Shown here: piece by piece, positions 16,963 through 25,702 of the stretch
Layout of the letters: each line of letters starts with the position of its first letter
How positions within the stretch are numbered: the stretch's first letter is position 1
DNA from: Aquabacterium olei
Lineage (GTDB): Bacteria > Pseudomonadota > Gammaproteobacteria > Burkholderiales > Burkholderiaceae_C
Assembly: GCF_003100395.1 (NCBI RefSeq)
Contig: NZ_CP029210.1
Location: 2,976,001 to 3,040,000 of the forward strand
Direction: 5' to 3'
DNA length: 64,000 bases
Program-made: the position numbers and the translations under genes
The notes under the pieces: generated by a model
What the model was told of the DNA's origin: nothing
Database searches by the model: none
What the model saw: the letters and a program-made list of their open reading frames with translations, nothing else

Positions 16963-17922
16963 ATGCCCCAGACGATCAATACCAACATCGTGTCGCTCAA
17001 CGCACAGCGCAACCTGAACTCTTCTCAGAACTCGCTGGCCATCTCCATGCAACGCCTTTCCTCGGGCATGCGAGTCAACTCGGCCAAGGACGACGCCGCC
17101 GGCATGGCCATCGCCGAACGCATGAACAGCCAGATTCGTGGAATGAACGTAGCTGTGCGCAATGCCAACGACGCCATCTCGATGTCGCAGACCGCGGAAG
17201 GGGCGCTCGGCAAGATCGGCGACAACCTCCAGCGCATGCGCGAACTGGCTGTGCAATCACGCAACGCCACGAACAGCACGGGTGACCGAGCCAACCTTCA
17301 AAAGGAGTTCCTGGCGCTTCAGGCTGAGATCAGCCGCACGATCAATGGCACCTCGTTCAATGGAAAAAAGCTGTTCGACGGCACCAGCGGCACCCTTGAC
17401 TTCCAGATAGGCGCAGGCACGACAAACGACGACCGCATCAGCATTGATGCAGTGGATCTGTATGGCGCAGGGGCAACCGATGCCAACAAGGCAGATGCAT
17501 CATCCACCGTCGCCGCCACCCGTGCGGCTCTGGCCGATGGAGCGGTGCTGCAGACCGCGGTGTTGAGTTATGGGGACGATGCACAGGGCATTTCGATCGG
17601 TGGCGTTCGAGACGATGGAACGACTGCGATCGACGGCACAGACATCGACGCCGCCATCAACGTCATCGACGAAGCACTTACTCGAATTAACGATAACCGC
17701 GCAAGCTTTGGCGCAGCGCAGAATCGATTTGAAGCGGTCATTGCCAACCTGCAGGTCAACGTCGAGAACCAGTCCGCCGCCCGCGGCCGCATCATGGATG
17801 CCGACTTCGCCGCCGAAACCGCGAACCTGTCACGCGCCCAGATCCTGCAGCAAGCCGGCAATGCCATGGTGGCCCAGGCCAACCAGCTCCCGCAACAGGT
17901 GCTGAAGCTGCTGCAAGGCTGA
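16963..17922 (+). CDS. fliC: Flagellin, copy 2
   Basis: A 319-residue paralogue of the preceding flagellin. The termini are almost the same (MPQTINTNIVSLNAQRNL; AQILQQAGNAMVAQANQLP), and the middle (residues about 145-225) is different and shorter, again lacking large D2/D3 domains. A GTAGGAG ribosome-binding site precedes the ATG. Unlike the other late flagellar genes here it has no recognisable sigma-28 promoter, although GACCGATC at 16917-16924 is a weak candidate. It may be expressed at a different level from copy 1. Confidence 0.97.
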   Translation: MPQTINTNIVSLNAQRNLNSSQNSLAISMQRLSSGMRVNSAKDDAAGMAIAERMNSQIRGMNVAVRNANDAISMSQTAEGALGKIGDNLQRMRELAVQSRNATNSTGDRANLQKEFLALQAEISRTINGTSFNGKKLFDGTSGTLDFQIGAGTTNDDRISIDAVDLYGAGATDANKADASSTVAATRAALADGAVLQTAVLSYGDDAQGISIGGVRDDGTTAIDGTDIDAAINVIDEALTRINDNRASFGAAQNRFEAVIANLQVNVENQSAARGRIMDADFAAETANLSRAQILQQAGNAMVAQANQLPQQVLKLLQG

Positions 17923-17942
17923 TCAGCGTCCCGCCGCTTCGC

Positions 17943-17969
17943 TCAAGTTCAGCGATCCGCAGCCGACAA
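17943..17969 (+). promoter_or_regulatory. Sigma-28 promoter of fliD
   Basis: TCAAGTTC, an exact 11-bp spacer and GCCGACAA. It starts 20 bp after the stop of flagellin 2 and gives a leader of about 55 nt to fliD. Confidence 0.85.
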
Positions 17970-18029
17970 CTTCCTGAGCAGCACCGCCGCCGCGCGGTGC
18001 ACCTCGTCCGTCTCTGAAGGATCACCGCC

Positions 18030-19532
18030 ATGGCGACCACCTCTTCCATCTCGGGCTCTGCGGGCACCTTGTCCTCGCTTGGCGTGGGCAGCGGCCTGGA
18101 CGCGGAAGGAATCGTCACAAAGCTGGTGGCGCTGGAGCGGCAACCGATCACGCGCCTGCAGGAGCAGGTGTCGAAGATCCAGACCAAGATCTCGGCCTAC
18201 AGCCAGGTGAAGTCGCTGGTCTCCGGCTTCCAGGATGCGACCCAGAAACTGCTCGATCCGGGCTTCTGGAACAGCATGAAAGCCACCTCGTCGGACACGT
18301 CGGTGCTGTCCGTTTCCACCAGCACTGGCGCGGCCAGCGGCAATTACAACGTGGTGGTCGCGCGCCTGGCCTCGTCGCAGTCCATCGTCAGCAAAGAGGC
18401 GGTGAAATCCGGCACGTCGACCGCGTTGAACGCCAGCGGCAAGCTCACGATAGAGCTAGGCACCTGGTCGTCCTCAACTCCACCAACCTTTGCGGTCACA
18501 ACAGCGGCTGACGGCACAACGCCGACACCAGTAAGCGTCGAGGTCGAACCCGGCGACTCGCTGGAGAAGATCCGCGACAAGATCAACAGCGCCAAGGCTG
18601 GCGTCACTGCCTCGATCGTCAAGGACGCGAACGGGGCTCGCCTTGTGATGAGTGGCACCCAGACAGGCGAGGCCAACGGCTTTCGCATCACAGCAGGAGC
18701 GCCTTCTGCAACGCCGGAAGGTGCTGCTTCCAGCTTTGTGGCCGGACTGGCCTACGACCCGGAACAGAGCACGAGCGGCACCACCCTGACGCAGGCTGCG
18801 GGAAACGCACAGGCCACCATCAACGGGGTGGACGTCACCTCGGCATCCAATACCTTCTCCGAGGTGCTGACCGGCGTAAGCCTGACGGTCAGCAAGGTCA
18901 GCACATCGCCCGTGCAAGTGGCGGTCGCACAAGACAACGAGACGCTGACAAAGGCTTTCAATGACTTCGCCAGCGCCTACAACAGTTTGTCGAGCTACTT
19001 GAAGACCAACACCAAGTACGACGAGTCCAGCAAAAAGGGCGGCACGCTGCAAGGCGACAGCATGGCCGTGTCCGTGCTCAACCAGCTGCGTGCGCGGTTG
19101 GGCAGCAGCAACACCGCCAGCAGCGCGTTCGGAACCCTCAGTTCTGTCGGGTTGCAAATGAGTACAAGCGGCACGCTCACCGTCAACGCCACCAAGCTCA
19201 ATGCAGCCCTCGGCAACCTGACCGAACTGAAGAAGTTCTTCACCAACGAAGGCACCGAAGGCGGCACGAACGTAGGCCTGGCCAATACGCTCCGGACGGT
19301 GACGCGCAGCATGCTGGACACCGATGGCCCGATCAGCACCCGCACGGCAGGCTTGCAGACCACCATCAAGAACAACGAGAAGCAGCAGGAGCGCCTGGAC
19401 GACCGCGCGGCACTCTATGAAAAACGCTTGCGGGCGCAGTACACCGCGCTGGACAAGGCCATGGCTTCCATCACCCAGCAAAGCGGCTACGTGACCCAGG
19501 CTCTCAAGGCGTTCAACAGTTCGAGTTCGTGA
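18030..19532 (+). CDS. fliD: Flagellar filament cap protein FliD
   Basis: A 500-residue hook-associated protein 2, which caps the filament and folds exported flagellin. The N-terminal signature LGVGSGLDAEGIVTKLVALERQP, the NYNVVVARLA and DSLEKIRDKIN blocks, the central NGVDVTSASNTFSEVLTGV segment and the C-terminal coiled coil (about residues 445-495, with DDRAALYEKRLRAQYTALD) are all present. It has its own sigma-28 promoter. Confidence 0.95.
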   Translation: MATTSSISGSAGTLSSLGVGSGLDAEGIVTKLVALERQPITRLQEQVSKIQTKISAYSQVKSLVSGFQDATQKLLDPGFWNSMKATSSDTSVLSVSTSTGAASGNYNVVVARLASSQSIVSKEAVKSGTSTALNASGKLTIELGTWSSSTPPTFAVTTAADGTTPTPVSVEVEPGDSLEKIRDKINSAKAGVTASIVKDANGARLVMSGTQTGEANGFRITAGAPSATPEGAASSFVAGLAYDPEQSTSGTTLTQAAGNAQATINGVDVTSASNTFSEVLTGVSLTVSKVSTSPVQVAVAQDNETLTKAFNDFASAYNSLSSYLKTNTKYDESSKKGGTLQGDSMAVSVLNQLRARLGSSNTASSAFGTLSSVGLQMSTSGTLTVNATKLNAALGNLTELKKFFTNEGTEGGTNVGLANTLRTVTRSMLDTDGPISTRTAGLQTTIKNNEKQQERLDDRAALYEKRLRAQYTALDKAMASITQQSGYVTQALKAFNSSSS

Positions 19533-19551
19533 CAATGTCACGCTGAGCCAC

Positions 19552-19578
19552 TCAAGCTCCCCCGTCTCTCACCGATAA
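19552..19578 (+). promoter_or_regulatory. Sigma-28 promoter of the second fliD-like gene
   Basis: TCAAGCTC, an exact 11-bp spacer and ACCGATAA. It lies 20 bp after the fliD stop codon and about 80 bp before the fliD-like start. Confidence 0.8.
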
Positions 19579-19657
19579 CCGATCAGAAGCCGTTGGGCTG
19601 CGTTCTCTCGCAGCCGCTTTCGGCTTTGGATGTATCGCTTCGGCAGAGGTGGGCCCC

Positions 19658-20938
19658 ATGGCTTCCGTTCAACTCACTGGTTCAGTGCCGCAGCCCAGCG
19701 TACCCGTCGCTGTCGGGGTGCTATCGGGTGCGGAAAAGCTGCTGGACACCCCTTCTCCGGCCAGTTCTGGCGCGGATGTCGACACACGCCTGTCAGCGGA
19801 CGGTCAGCTGCAAAGCACGCTTGCGGCCCTACAGGATGCCCTGCACAAGCTCGCGTCCCCGCAGACCTGGCTGGCCACACGGGCCCGCTCTTCCGACCCG
19901 GATGCGGTCAGCGCCGTCAGCGACGCGGGTGCGCGCCCCGGGCAGTACGCCGTCAAGGTGACGCAGCTTGCACAAGGACAGGTTTCCAGTTTCTCATCGC
20001 TTTCCACCCCGGTCGCACTGGCGGTGATGCATGTCGAATCGGGCAAGTGGGATGCAGCGCAGTCCACGTTCGCAACCAACCCGAACTGGCCCAAGGCAAG
20101 CATCACGTTCGGGCCGAAAGACACCTCCATGGAAGAGGTGCGAGACCGCATCAATGCTGCGGGCGTGGGCGTGCTGGCAACCGTGGTCAGTGATGCGACC
20201 GGCACGCGCCTCATCCTCCGCTCCACGGGGACCGGCGTCATGCAAGGATTCCGCACCACGGCGGAGTCGACCTCCGGGGCGCGAGCCAGCGAGCAGATGC
20301 CGATGGACGACGCGGCCGTACAGGCCCTGGCCAGCGGTTGGGGAAGTGTCCGCCTGGAACAGCCTGCCCGGGACGCGCAGATCGAAGTGGACGGCCAATC
20401 TGTCAACAGCGCAGATGGCACAGCGTTTCACGCACAGACGGGGCTTTACCTGCGTGCCAATCAAGTCACCGAGCGCGCGATCACGGTCACAGTGGAACCC
20501 GATCTGAGCGCCATGCAGGAGGGCGTACAACGCGTGGCGAGCGCCTTCAATGCGCTGCGAGAGCAACTTGAAAGCCCCGAAGCAGCGAACCTGTCACGCG
20601 AGCGAACTGAGGGCGCGCATGCTCTCCTTGATGCCGTGGCGAAGGTGGTGAATGGCGCGCGGGGAGGCTCATCACCCCGCCTCTCGGAATTTGGCATCTC
20701 GCTGGACACCTCGGGACGCATGGCGCTGAACAACGACGTGCTGGCTCAATCTTTGAGCCAGTCGCCTGACAGACTGCGGGACCTACTGAAACTGAACGCG
20801 CTCAACGCCCCGCCATTGGATCACGTCGAAGTTCCTGTTGCCCCCGATGCTCGTGTGGAGGCGGGCTCACCCTCCTCCGCGATTGCACGACAGCGCTGGC
20901 TGTCTCAGTACCGCCTGGATGAGTTCGTCAGCGCCTGA
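19658..20938 (+). CDS. Truncated FliD-like protein of unknown role
   Basis: A 426-residue protein that parallels FliD blocks: a FliD-N-like stretch (LQDALHKLASPQTW, GQYAVKVTQLAQGQ), then TSMEEVRDRINAAGVGVLATVV, then IEVDGQSVNSADGTAF and a FliD-C part SEFGISLDTSGRMALNNDVL. It lacks both the LGVGSGLD-type N-terminus and the long C-terminal coiled coil that build the D0 leg region of a cap. An AGAGG motif 8 bp before the ATG at 19658 decides the start over a GTG three codons upstream. With its own sigma-28 promoter it should be expressed with filament genes. It may be an alternative or accessory cap protein. Confidence 0.75.
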   Translation: MASVQLTGSVPQPSVPVAVGVLSGAEKLLDTPSPASSGADVDTRLSADGQLQSTLAALQDALHKLASPQTWLATRARSSDPDAVSAVSDAGARPGQYAVKVTQLAQGQVSSFSSLSTPVALAVMHVESGKWDAAQSTFATNPNWPKASITFGPKDTSMEEVRDRINAAGVGVLATVVSDATGTRLILRSTGTGVMQGFRTTAESTSGARASEQMPMDDAAVQALASGWGSVRLEQPARDAQIEVDGQSVNSADGTAFHAQTGLYLRANQVTERAITVTVEPDLSAMQEGVQRVASAFNALREQLESPEAANLSRERTEGAHALLDAVAKVVNGARGGSSPRLSEFGISLDTSGRMALNNDVLAQSLSQSPDRLRDLLKLNALNAPPLDHVEVPVAPDARVEAGSPSSAIARQRWLSQYRLDEFVSA

Positions 20939-21001
20939 CGCTCGGCTGCAAAACGGGCCAAAAAACCCGTCATTTCAACAGCTTCAAGGTGTGACAAAGG
21001 T

Positions 21002-21029
21002 TCAAGCTCTGCCCGGTCGAGGCCGATAA
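21002..21029 (+). promoter_or_regulatory. Sigma-28 promoter of fliS-fliT
   Basis: TCAAGCTC, a 12-bp spacer and a perfect GCCGATAA. Transcription would start near 21036, 36 bp upstream of fliS. Confidence 0.78.
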
Positions 21030-21071
21030 ACAAGCAACGCTGTTGATCAGCTCCACCGACAGAGACGCAAG

Positions 21072-21533
21072 ATGTACCCATCAGCACGAGGCTTCAGTTC
21101 CAGCATGTACAGCACGAGCAACATGAGCCAGATGTATCGACGCATTGACGTCGAGACGGGGGTCAGCGGCGCATCCGGTCACCAGCTGACGCTCATGCTG
21201 TTCAATGGCGCGCTGGACGCCATTTCCCAGGCAAAGGGCGCCATGCAGTCCGGCCAGATCGAGGCCAAATGCGCGGCCATCACCCGCGCCATCCGCATCG
21301 TCGACGAGGGACTCAAGGCGAGCCTCAATCCGGCTGCTGGCGGTGAACTGGCCGGCAACCTCGCCAACCTCTACACCTACGTCGCCACCCGACTGATGTC
21401 GGCAAACCTGCGCAACGACGCGGATCTGCTCGAGGAATGCACGCAGCTGCTGACCCCGCTGCGCGACGCCTGGGCCGCCATTCGCCCGCAGGAAGCTGTG
21501 GCCGTGCACGCCCAAATGGAGCTCCGCGCATGA
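21072..21533 (+). CDS. fliS: Flagellin export chaperone FliS
   Basis: A 153-residue cytosolic chaperone that holds flagellin monomers unfolded for export. The typical YRRIDVETGVSGASGHQLTL and LMLFNGALDAISQAKGAM segments and the four-helix pattern through LANLYTYVATRLMSANL are clear. The N-terminal tail is Ser/Met-rich and slightly longer than in E. coli. The start is set by the conserved tail after MYPSARG. It overlaps fliT by 4 nt. Confidence 0.95.
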   Translation: MYPSARGFSSSMYSTSNMSQMYRRIDVETGVSGASGHQLTLMLFNGALDAISQAKGAMQSGQIEAKCAAITRAIRIVDEGLKASLNPAAGGELAGNLANLYTYVATRLMSANLRNDADLLEECTQLLTPLRDAWAAIRPQEAVAVHAQMELRA

Positions 21534-21877
21534 ACGCCCCCGAAATCCTCGGCCACACCGACGAAGAACTCTTCCACGGCAGCCTGCTGGGCTACTACGA
21601 AGCGATCGAGACCGCCAGCCACGACATGCTCAACGCCGCCCGCAAGGGCGACTGGGACACCGTGGTGAAGCTGGAAGGCGCCTGCGCCGTGCTGATCGCG
21701 CAGCTCAAGCACGCCTCGGAAGAGCACCCGATGGGCCCGTCGGAACTGGCGCTCAAGACGCGCATCATGCAGCGCATCCTCGTCAACGATGCCGAGATCC
21801 GCAACCTGGCCGAGCCCTGGATCAACGACCTCAGTCGCATGATGGGCAACACCACCGATCCGACGAAGATGCATTGA
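21530..21877 (+). CDS. fliT: Flagellar protein FliT-like chaperone
   Basis: A 115-residue helical protein coupled to fliS through an ATGA overlap at 21530-21533. It has no strong motif, but its size, helical pattern (EELFHGSLLGYYEAIETASH, then WDTVVKLEGACAVLIAQLKH) and position directly after fliS fit FliT, the chaperone that binds FliD and, in enterics, restrains FlhDC. Identity is largely from context and overall similarity of pattern. Confidence 0.72.
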   Translation: MNAPEILGHTDEELFHGSLLGYYEAIETASHDMLNAARKGDWDTVVKLEGACAVLIAQLKHASEEHPMGPSELALKTRIMQRILVNDAEIRNLAEPWINDLSRMMGNTTDPTKMH

Positions 21878-21896
21878 GCCCTCGGGCTAATCCGAC

Positions 21897-22661
21897 ATGG
21901 ACACCCGCACCCCTTCCACGCCCGCATCCCGCGGGCGTGTTGCCGATCTGGACGACTTCCGCATCACGTCGGCCGTCGAGATTGCAGCGCTGCTCCGCCA
22001 GATGCACGACGAGCACGCGCTGGTCACATTGAGTGCGCCGGGCGGCGCCAGCTACACCACGGTGCTGCTGACCATCGACCCGCAGCGCCACACCGTGACC
22101 CTCAGCGCCGAAGAGGGCGATGCCCGCATCCAGGCCCTGCTGGACAGCAACGAGGTGTCGGCCGTGGCCTACCTCGACAGCATCAAGGTCGAGTTCGACA
22201 TGGATGGGCTCGTGCTCGTGCACGGCACCCAGGGCAGCACGCTGCACGCCAGCCTGCCGACCGTGGCCTACCGCTTCCAGCGCCGCGCCGCCTTCCGTGT
22301 GCAGCCGCTCGCATCGAGCACCCCCCTGGCCCGGCTGGTTCACCCGGCTCGGCCCGATGCCCCGCTCGTGTTGCGCGTGCTGGACGTCAGCCTGCATGGC
22401 GTGGCGCTCCTGTTGCCGGCCGATGCACCCCTGGTGGCCGCGGGCAGCCGCATCCAGGCTGTCGACCTGGAGCTGGACGAGGAAACCCAGCTGAGCTGCG
22501 ACCTCATCGTGCACCACGTGACGGCCCTCGGCACGCAGGGCCCGGCGCACCGACTCGGCTGCGAGCTGGCGGGCATCGACCCGCGCGACCGCACCCTGGC
22601 CCTGTACGTCAACCAGACGCAGAAACGTCGGCTCGCCACCTTGGGCAGCATCAAAGGCTGA
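21897..22661 (+). CDS. ycgR: Flagellar brake protein, YcgR type (PilZ domain)
   Basis: A 254-residue cyclic-di-GMP effector. The N-terminal YcgR domain spans about residues 20-120, then a PilZ domain: the RFQRRAAFR segment holds the c-di-GMP arginines (R130 and R134), followed by DVSLHG (D163-S165-G168). When c-di-GMP is high such proteins bind the flagellar motor and slow rotation. It follows fliT by 19 bp, consistent with a late-flagellar operon. Confidence 0.9.
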   Translation: MDTRTPSTPASRGRVADLDDFRITSAVEIAALLRQMHDEHALVTLSAPGGASYTTVLLTIDPQRHTVTLSAEEGDARIQALLDSNEVSAVAYLDSIKVEFDMDGLVLVHGTQGSTLHASLPTVAYRFQRRAAFRVQPLASSTPLARLVHPARPDAPLVLRVLDVSLHGVALLLPADAPLVAAGSRIQAVDLELDEETQLSCDLIVHHVTALGTQGPAHRLGCELAGIDPRDRTLALYVNQTQKRRLATLGSIKG

Positions 22662-22693
22662 GCCTGCCTTCGTGCCCGCTTGGCCGTCAGGCC

Positions 22694-22699
22694 CGATAA
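22694..22699 (+). promoter_or_regulatory. -10-like GATAAT upstream of hemC
   Basis: GATAAT ends 8 nt before the ATG at 22708, so the hemC transcript would have almost no leader if used. The -35 is not obvious. Confidence 0.35.
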
Positions 22700-22707
22700 T
22701 GCCGGGC

Positions 22708-23655
22708 ATGAGCACCACCGCCTTGTCCCCCTGGGTGATCGCCACCCGTGAAAGCCGCCTGGCCCTGTGGCAGGCCGAGCATGTCCGTGACATCCTGTCG
22801 CGCCGCTTCGGCCGGCCCGTCGACCTGCTGGGCATGACCACCCAGGGTGACCAGATCCTCGACCGCGCCCTCTCCAAGGTCGGCGGCAAGGGCCTGTTCG
22901 TCAAGGAACTCGAAGTCGCGCTCGAAGAAGGCCGGGCGCACCTCGCTGTGCATTCCTTGAAGGATGTGCCCATGGAGCTGCCTGACGGCTTCGTGCTGGC
23001 CGCCGTGATGGAGCGCGAAGACCCGCGCGATGCGCTGGTGTCGTCCCGCTACGCGTCGATCGAAGCCCTGCCGCAAGGCGCGGTGGTGGGCACCTCCAGC
23101 CTGCGCCGCCTGGCCCAGCTGCGGGCCTTGCGTCCCGACCTGAAGATCGAGCCCCTGCGCGGCAACCTCGACACCCGTCTGCGCAAGCTCGACGACGGCC
23201 AGTACGACGCCATCGTCCTCGCGGCCGCCGGGCTCAAGCGCCTGGGCCTCGAAGGCCGCATCCGCGCCCTCATCGCACCGTCGGTGATGCTGCCCGCGGC
23301 GGGCCAGGGCGCCCTCGGCATCGAAATCCGCACCGGCAACGCCGAACTCGCCGACGCCATCGCCTCGCTGGCCCACATGCCGACGTGGCTGGCCACGCTG
23401 GCTGAGCGGGCGGTGTCGCGCGCATTGGGCGGCAGCTGCTCGATGCCGCTGGCCGCGTTCGCCCAGTGGCGCGAAGGCCAGCTGGTGCTCGACGCCCGAC
23501 TGGGACACCCGAGCGCCAGCGGCCTGGTGGAAGCCAGCCTGAGCGCCACCCCGGCCGATGCTGCCGAAGCCGAGGCCATGGGCCAGGCGGTTGCGCAGCG
23601 GCTGCAGGAGCAGGCCGGCCCGGAATGGCTGGCTGCGCTGCACCCCGCAGCTTAA
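22708..23655 (+). CDS. hemC: Porphobilinogen deaminase (hydroxymethylbilane synthase)
   Basis: A 315-residue enzyme joining four porphobilinogens into hydroxymethylbilane. [16 protein letters not shown] near the N-terminus, [21 protein letters not shown] and the dipyrromethane-cofactor cysteine loop [12 protein letters not shown] are intact. The ATG at 22708 is chosen; upstream codons belong to the promoter region. hemD follows 7 bp later. Confidence 0.97.
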   Translation: MSTTALSPWVIATRESRLALWQAEHVRDILSRRFGRPVDLLGMTTQGDQILDRALSKVGGKGLFVKELEVALEEGRAHLAVHSLKDVPMELPDGFVLAAVMEREDPRDALVSSRYASIEALPQGAVVGTSSLRRLAQLRALRPDLKIEPLRGNLDTRLRKLDDGQYDAIVLAAAGLKRLGLEGRIRALIAPSVMLPAAGQGALGIEIRTGNAELADAIASLAHMPTWLATLAERAVSRALGGSCSMPLAAFAQWREGQLVLDARLGHPSASGLVEASLSATPADAAEAEAMGQAVAQRLQEQAGPEWLAALHPAA

Positions 23656-23662
23656 TCCGCCC

Positions 23663-24463
23663 ATGCGGCTGCTGGTCACCCGGCCCCAGCCCCAGGCCGA
23701 TGCCTGGGTAGCCGACCTGCGTGCAGCCGGGCTCGATGCCGCGGCCTTGCCCCTGATCGCCATCGAAGGCCCGGCCGATCCCGAGCCCGTTCGGGCGCTG
23801 TGGCAGGGGCTGGCCGCGCACCGATTGCTGATGTTCGTGAGCCCCGCGGCGGTGCAGTGGTTCTTTGCCCTGCGGCCGACCGAGGCACGCTGGCCTGCCA
23901 CCTGCCTGGCCGCGACGCCCGGCCCGGGCACGGCCCAGTCTCTGCAGGCAGCCGGCGCCCCCAGCGGTCTGACACCGCAGCAGATCCTGACCCCGCCCAG
24001 CCAGGCCAGCCAGTTCGATTCCGAACACCTGTGGCCTGTCCTGGCCCCGCTGGACTGGGCCGGGCAGCGCGTGGCCATCCTGGGCGGCGGCGACCAGTCC
24101 GACGTCAAGGGCCGCACCTGGCTGGCCGAGCAATTGCGCGCGCGCGGCGCCACCGTCACCCCGGTGCTCGCCTACCAACGCGGCCCCGGCACCTGGCAGG
24201 CCCCCGAGCAGGCGCTGGCTCGCGCTGCGCTGGCGGACCCCGCCGCCCACCAGTGGCTGTTCAGCAGCTCGCAGGCCATCGACCATCTGATCGCCCACCA
24301 CCTGCCCGCCTGGTCCCTTTCTGTACCCGACTGGGCAGCCCACCAGGCCCTGGTCACCCATCCGAAAATCGCCGAACACGCCCGGCGCGCGGGCTTCGGA
24401 CACCTTGTTCAGACCCGTCCCACGCTCGAGGCCGTCGTGCAGGCACGACGCACGGCCGCCTGA
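23663..24463 (+). CDS. hemD: Uroporphyrinogen-III synthase
   Basis: A 266-residue enzyme that cyclises hydroxymethylbilane with ring D inversion. The family is poorly conserved, but LLVTRPQPQADAWVADL at the start, FVSPAAVQWFF, and a WLFSSSQAIDHL segment in the second half follow the HemD pattern. The neighbours hemC, hemX and hemY confirm it. Confidence 0.93.
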   Translation: MRLLVTRPQPQADAWVADLRAAGLDAAALPLIAIEGPADPEPVRALWQGLAAHRLLMFVSPAAVQWFFALRPTEARWPATCLAATPGPGTAQSLQAAGAPSGLTPQQILTPPSQASQFDSEHLWPVLAPLDWAGQRVAILGGGDQSDVKGRTWLAEQLRARGATVTPVLAYQRGPGTWQAPEQALARAALADPAAHQWLFSSSQAIDHLIAHHLPAWSLSVPDWAAHQALVTHPKIAEHARRAGFGHLVQTRPTLEAVVQARRTAA

Positions 24464-24509
24464 GTCGGCCCCACGCCTTTTTGTCACGGGCGCACGCTGG
24501 GCCGCTCGA

Positions 24510-24515
24510 TACAAT
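24510..24515 (+). promoter_or_regulatory. -10 TACAAT placed for a leaderless hemX transcript
   Basis: TACAAT is exactly 6 nt upstream of the GTG at 24522, so transcription starting at the usual distance would begin on the start codon. No good -35 was found by eye. Confidence 0.4.
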
Positions 24516-24521
24516 CAAAGC

Positions 24522-25682
24522 GTGACCGATACCACCCCACCTCAAGCCACCGAGCCCGCACTGCCCGCGTCCCCTCGCGCAGGCGACGACACCGTCACCC
24601 CGTCCGGGCAGCCCGGGTGGATGCGCTGGACCGTTCTGGCGCTGGCCGCTGCCGCCGTCGCGACCGGCTGGTCTGCCTGGCAGACGCAGCAGCGCGTGCA
24701 CAGCCTCGAACAGGAGCTGGTGCGCCGACAGCAGGACAGCCAGGGCCAGGCCACCGAGGCCCGCGTGGCCGCCAAGCAGGCCCAGGAGCTCTCGCGCGAG
24801 GCCGCGGCCCGCGCCACGCTGCTCGAAACCCGGCTGGCCGAGGTCGCCCTGCAGCGCACGCAGGTCGAAGACCTCGTCAAGAACCTGAGCCAGTCACGCG
24901 ACGAGAACCTGCTGGCCGACATCGAATCGAGCCTGCGCGTGGCCGCACAGCAGGCTTCGCTGACGGGCAGCGCCGATCCCATCGTGGCCGCGCTGCAATC
25001 GGCCGACGAACGCCTGACCCGTACCCGTCAGCCCCGGCTGGACAACGTCCGCCGTGCCATCGCCAAGGACCTTGACCGCGTGAAGGCCACGCGCGTGGCC
25101 GATCTCGTCACCCTGGGCATCCGCCTCGACGAGGCCATCCGCCTCATCGACGAGGTGCCCCTGCTCAACCAGCCCGAGGCCACCATGGCAAAGGGCCGCC
25201 CGGTGCCTGCACCCAGCCGGCCCGCGCTGCGCAACGCCCAGACCACCAAAGGGGCGTCTGCCCCTGGCGCGGCCTCCGAAGCAGCCTCTGGCGAGCCGGG
25301 CTGGAGCGAGCAGGTGCTGGGCTGGATCAGCGGATCGGCCCGCACCGTGTGGGACGAAACCCGCGGCCTCGTCCGCCTGACCCGCGTGGACCGTCCCGAG
25401 GCGATGCTGATCTCACCCGAGCAAGGCTTCTTCGTGCGCGAGAACATGAAACTGCGCCTGCTCAATGCCCGCGTGGCCCTGCTGAGCCGCCAGACGCACA
25501 CCGCCACCGCCGATCTGCAGGCCACGCAACAGGCCGTGTCCCGCTACTTCGACACCAGTTCGCGCAAGACCCAGCTGCTGCAATCGCTGCTGGCCGAAGT
25601 GATCGGCCAGGGCCAGCACACCGTGGTGCCCCGCCCCGATGACACGCTGGCCGCGCTGATCGCGGTCAACGGCGGTCGCTGA
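24522..25682 (+). CDS. hemX: HemX, membrane-anchored protein of the haem operon
   Basis: A 386-residue protein with a cytoplasmic Pro/Thr-rich head, a single membrane helix (about residues 35-53, WTVLALAAAAVATGWSAW), a periplasmic coiled coil (55-125) and the HemX domain. Annotated in the family as uroporphyrinogen-III C-methyltransferase-like, but it lacks the SAM-binding fold of SumT, so a structural or regulatory role is more likely. The GTG at 24522 is the likely start: it follows a -10 box and begins after hemD has ended. Confidence 0.85.
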   Translation: MTDTTPPQATEPALPASPRAGDDTVTPSGQPGWMRWTVLALAAAAVATGWSAWQTQQRVHSLEQELVRRQQDSQGQATEARVAAKQAQELSREAAARATLLETRLAEVALQRTQVEDLVKNLSQSRDENLLADIESSLRVAAQQASLTGSADPIVAALQSADERLTRTRQPRLDNVRRAIAKDLDRVKATRVADLVTLGIRLDEAIRLIDEVPLLNQPEATMAKGRPVPAPSRPALRNAQTTKGASAPGAASEAASGEPGWSEQVLGWISGSARTVWDETRGLVRLTRVDRPEAMLISPEQGFFVRENMKLRLLNARVALLSRQTHTATADLQATQQAVSRYFDTSSRKTQLLQSLLAEVIGQGQHTVVPRPDDTLAALIAVNGGR

Positions 25683-25702
25683 GCCCCGGAAGGACACAAG
25701 GC

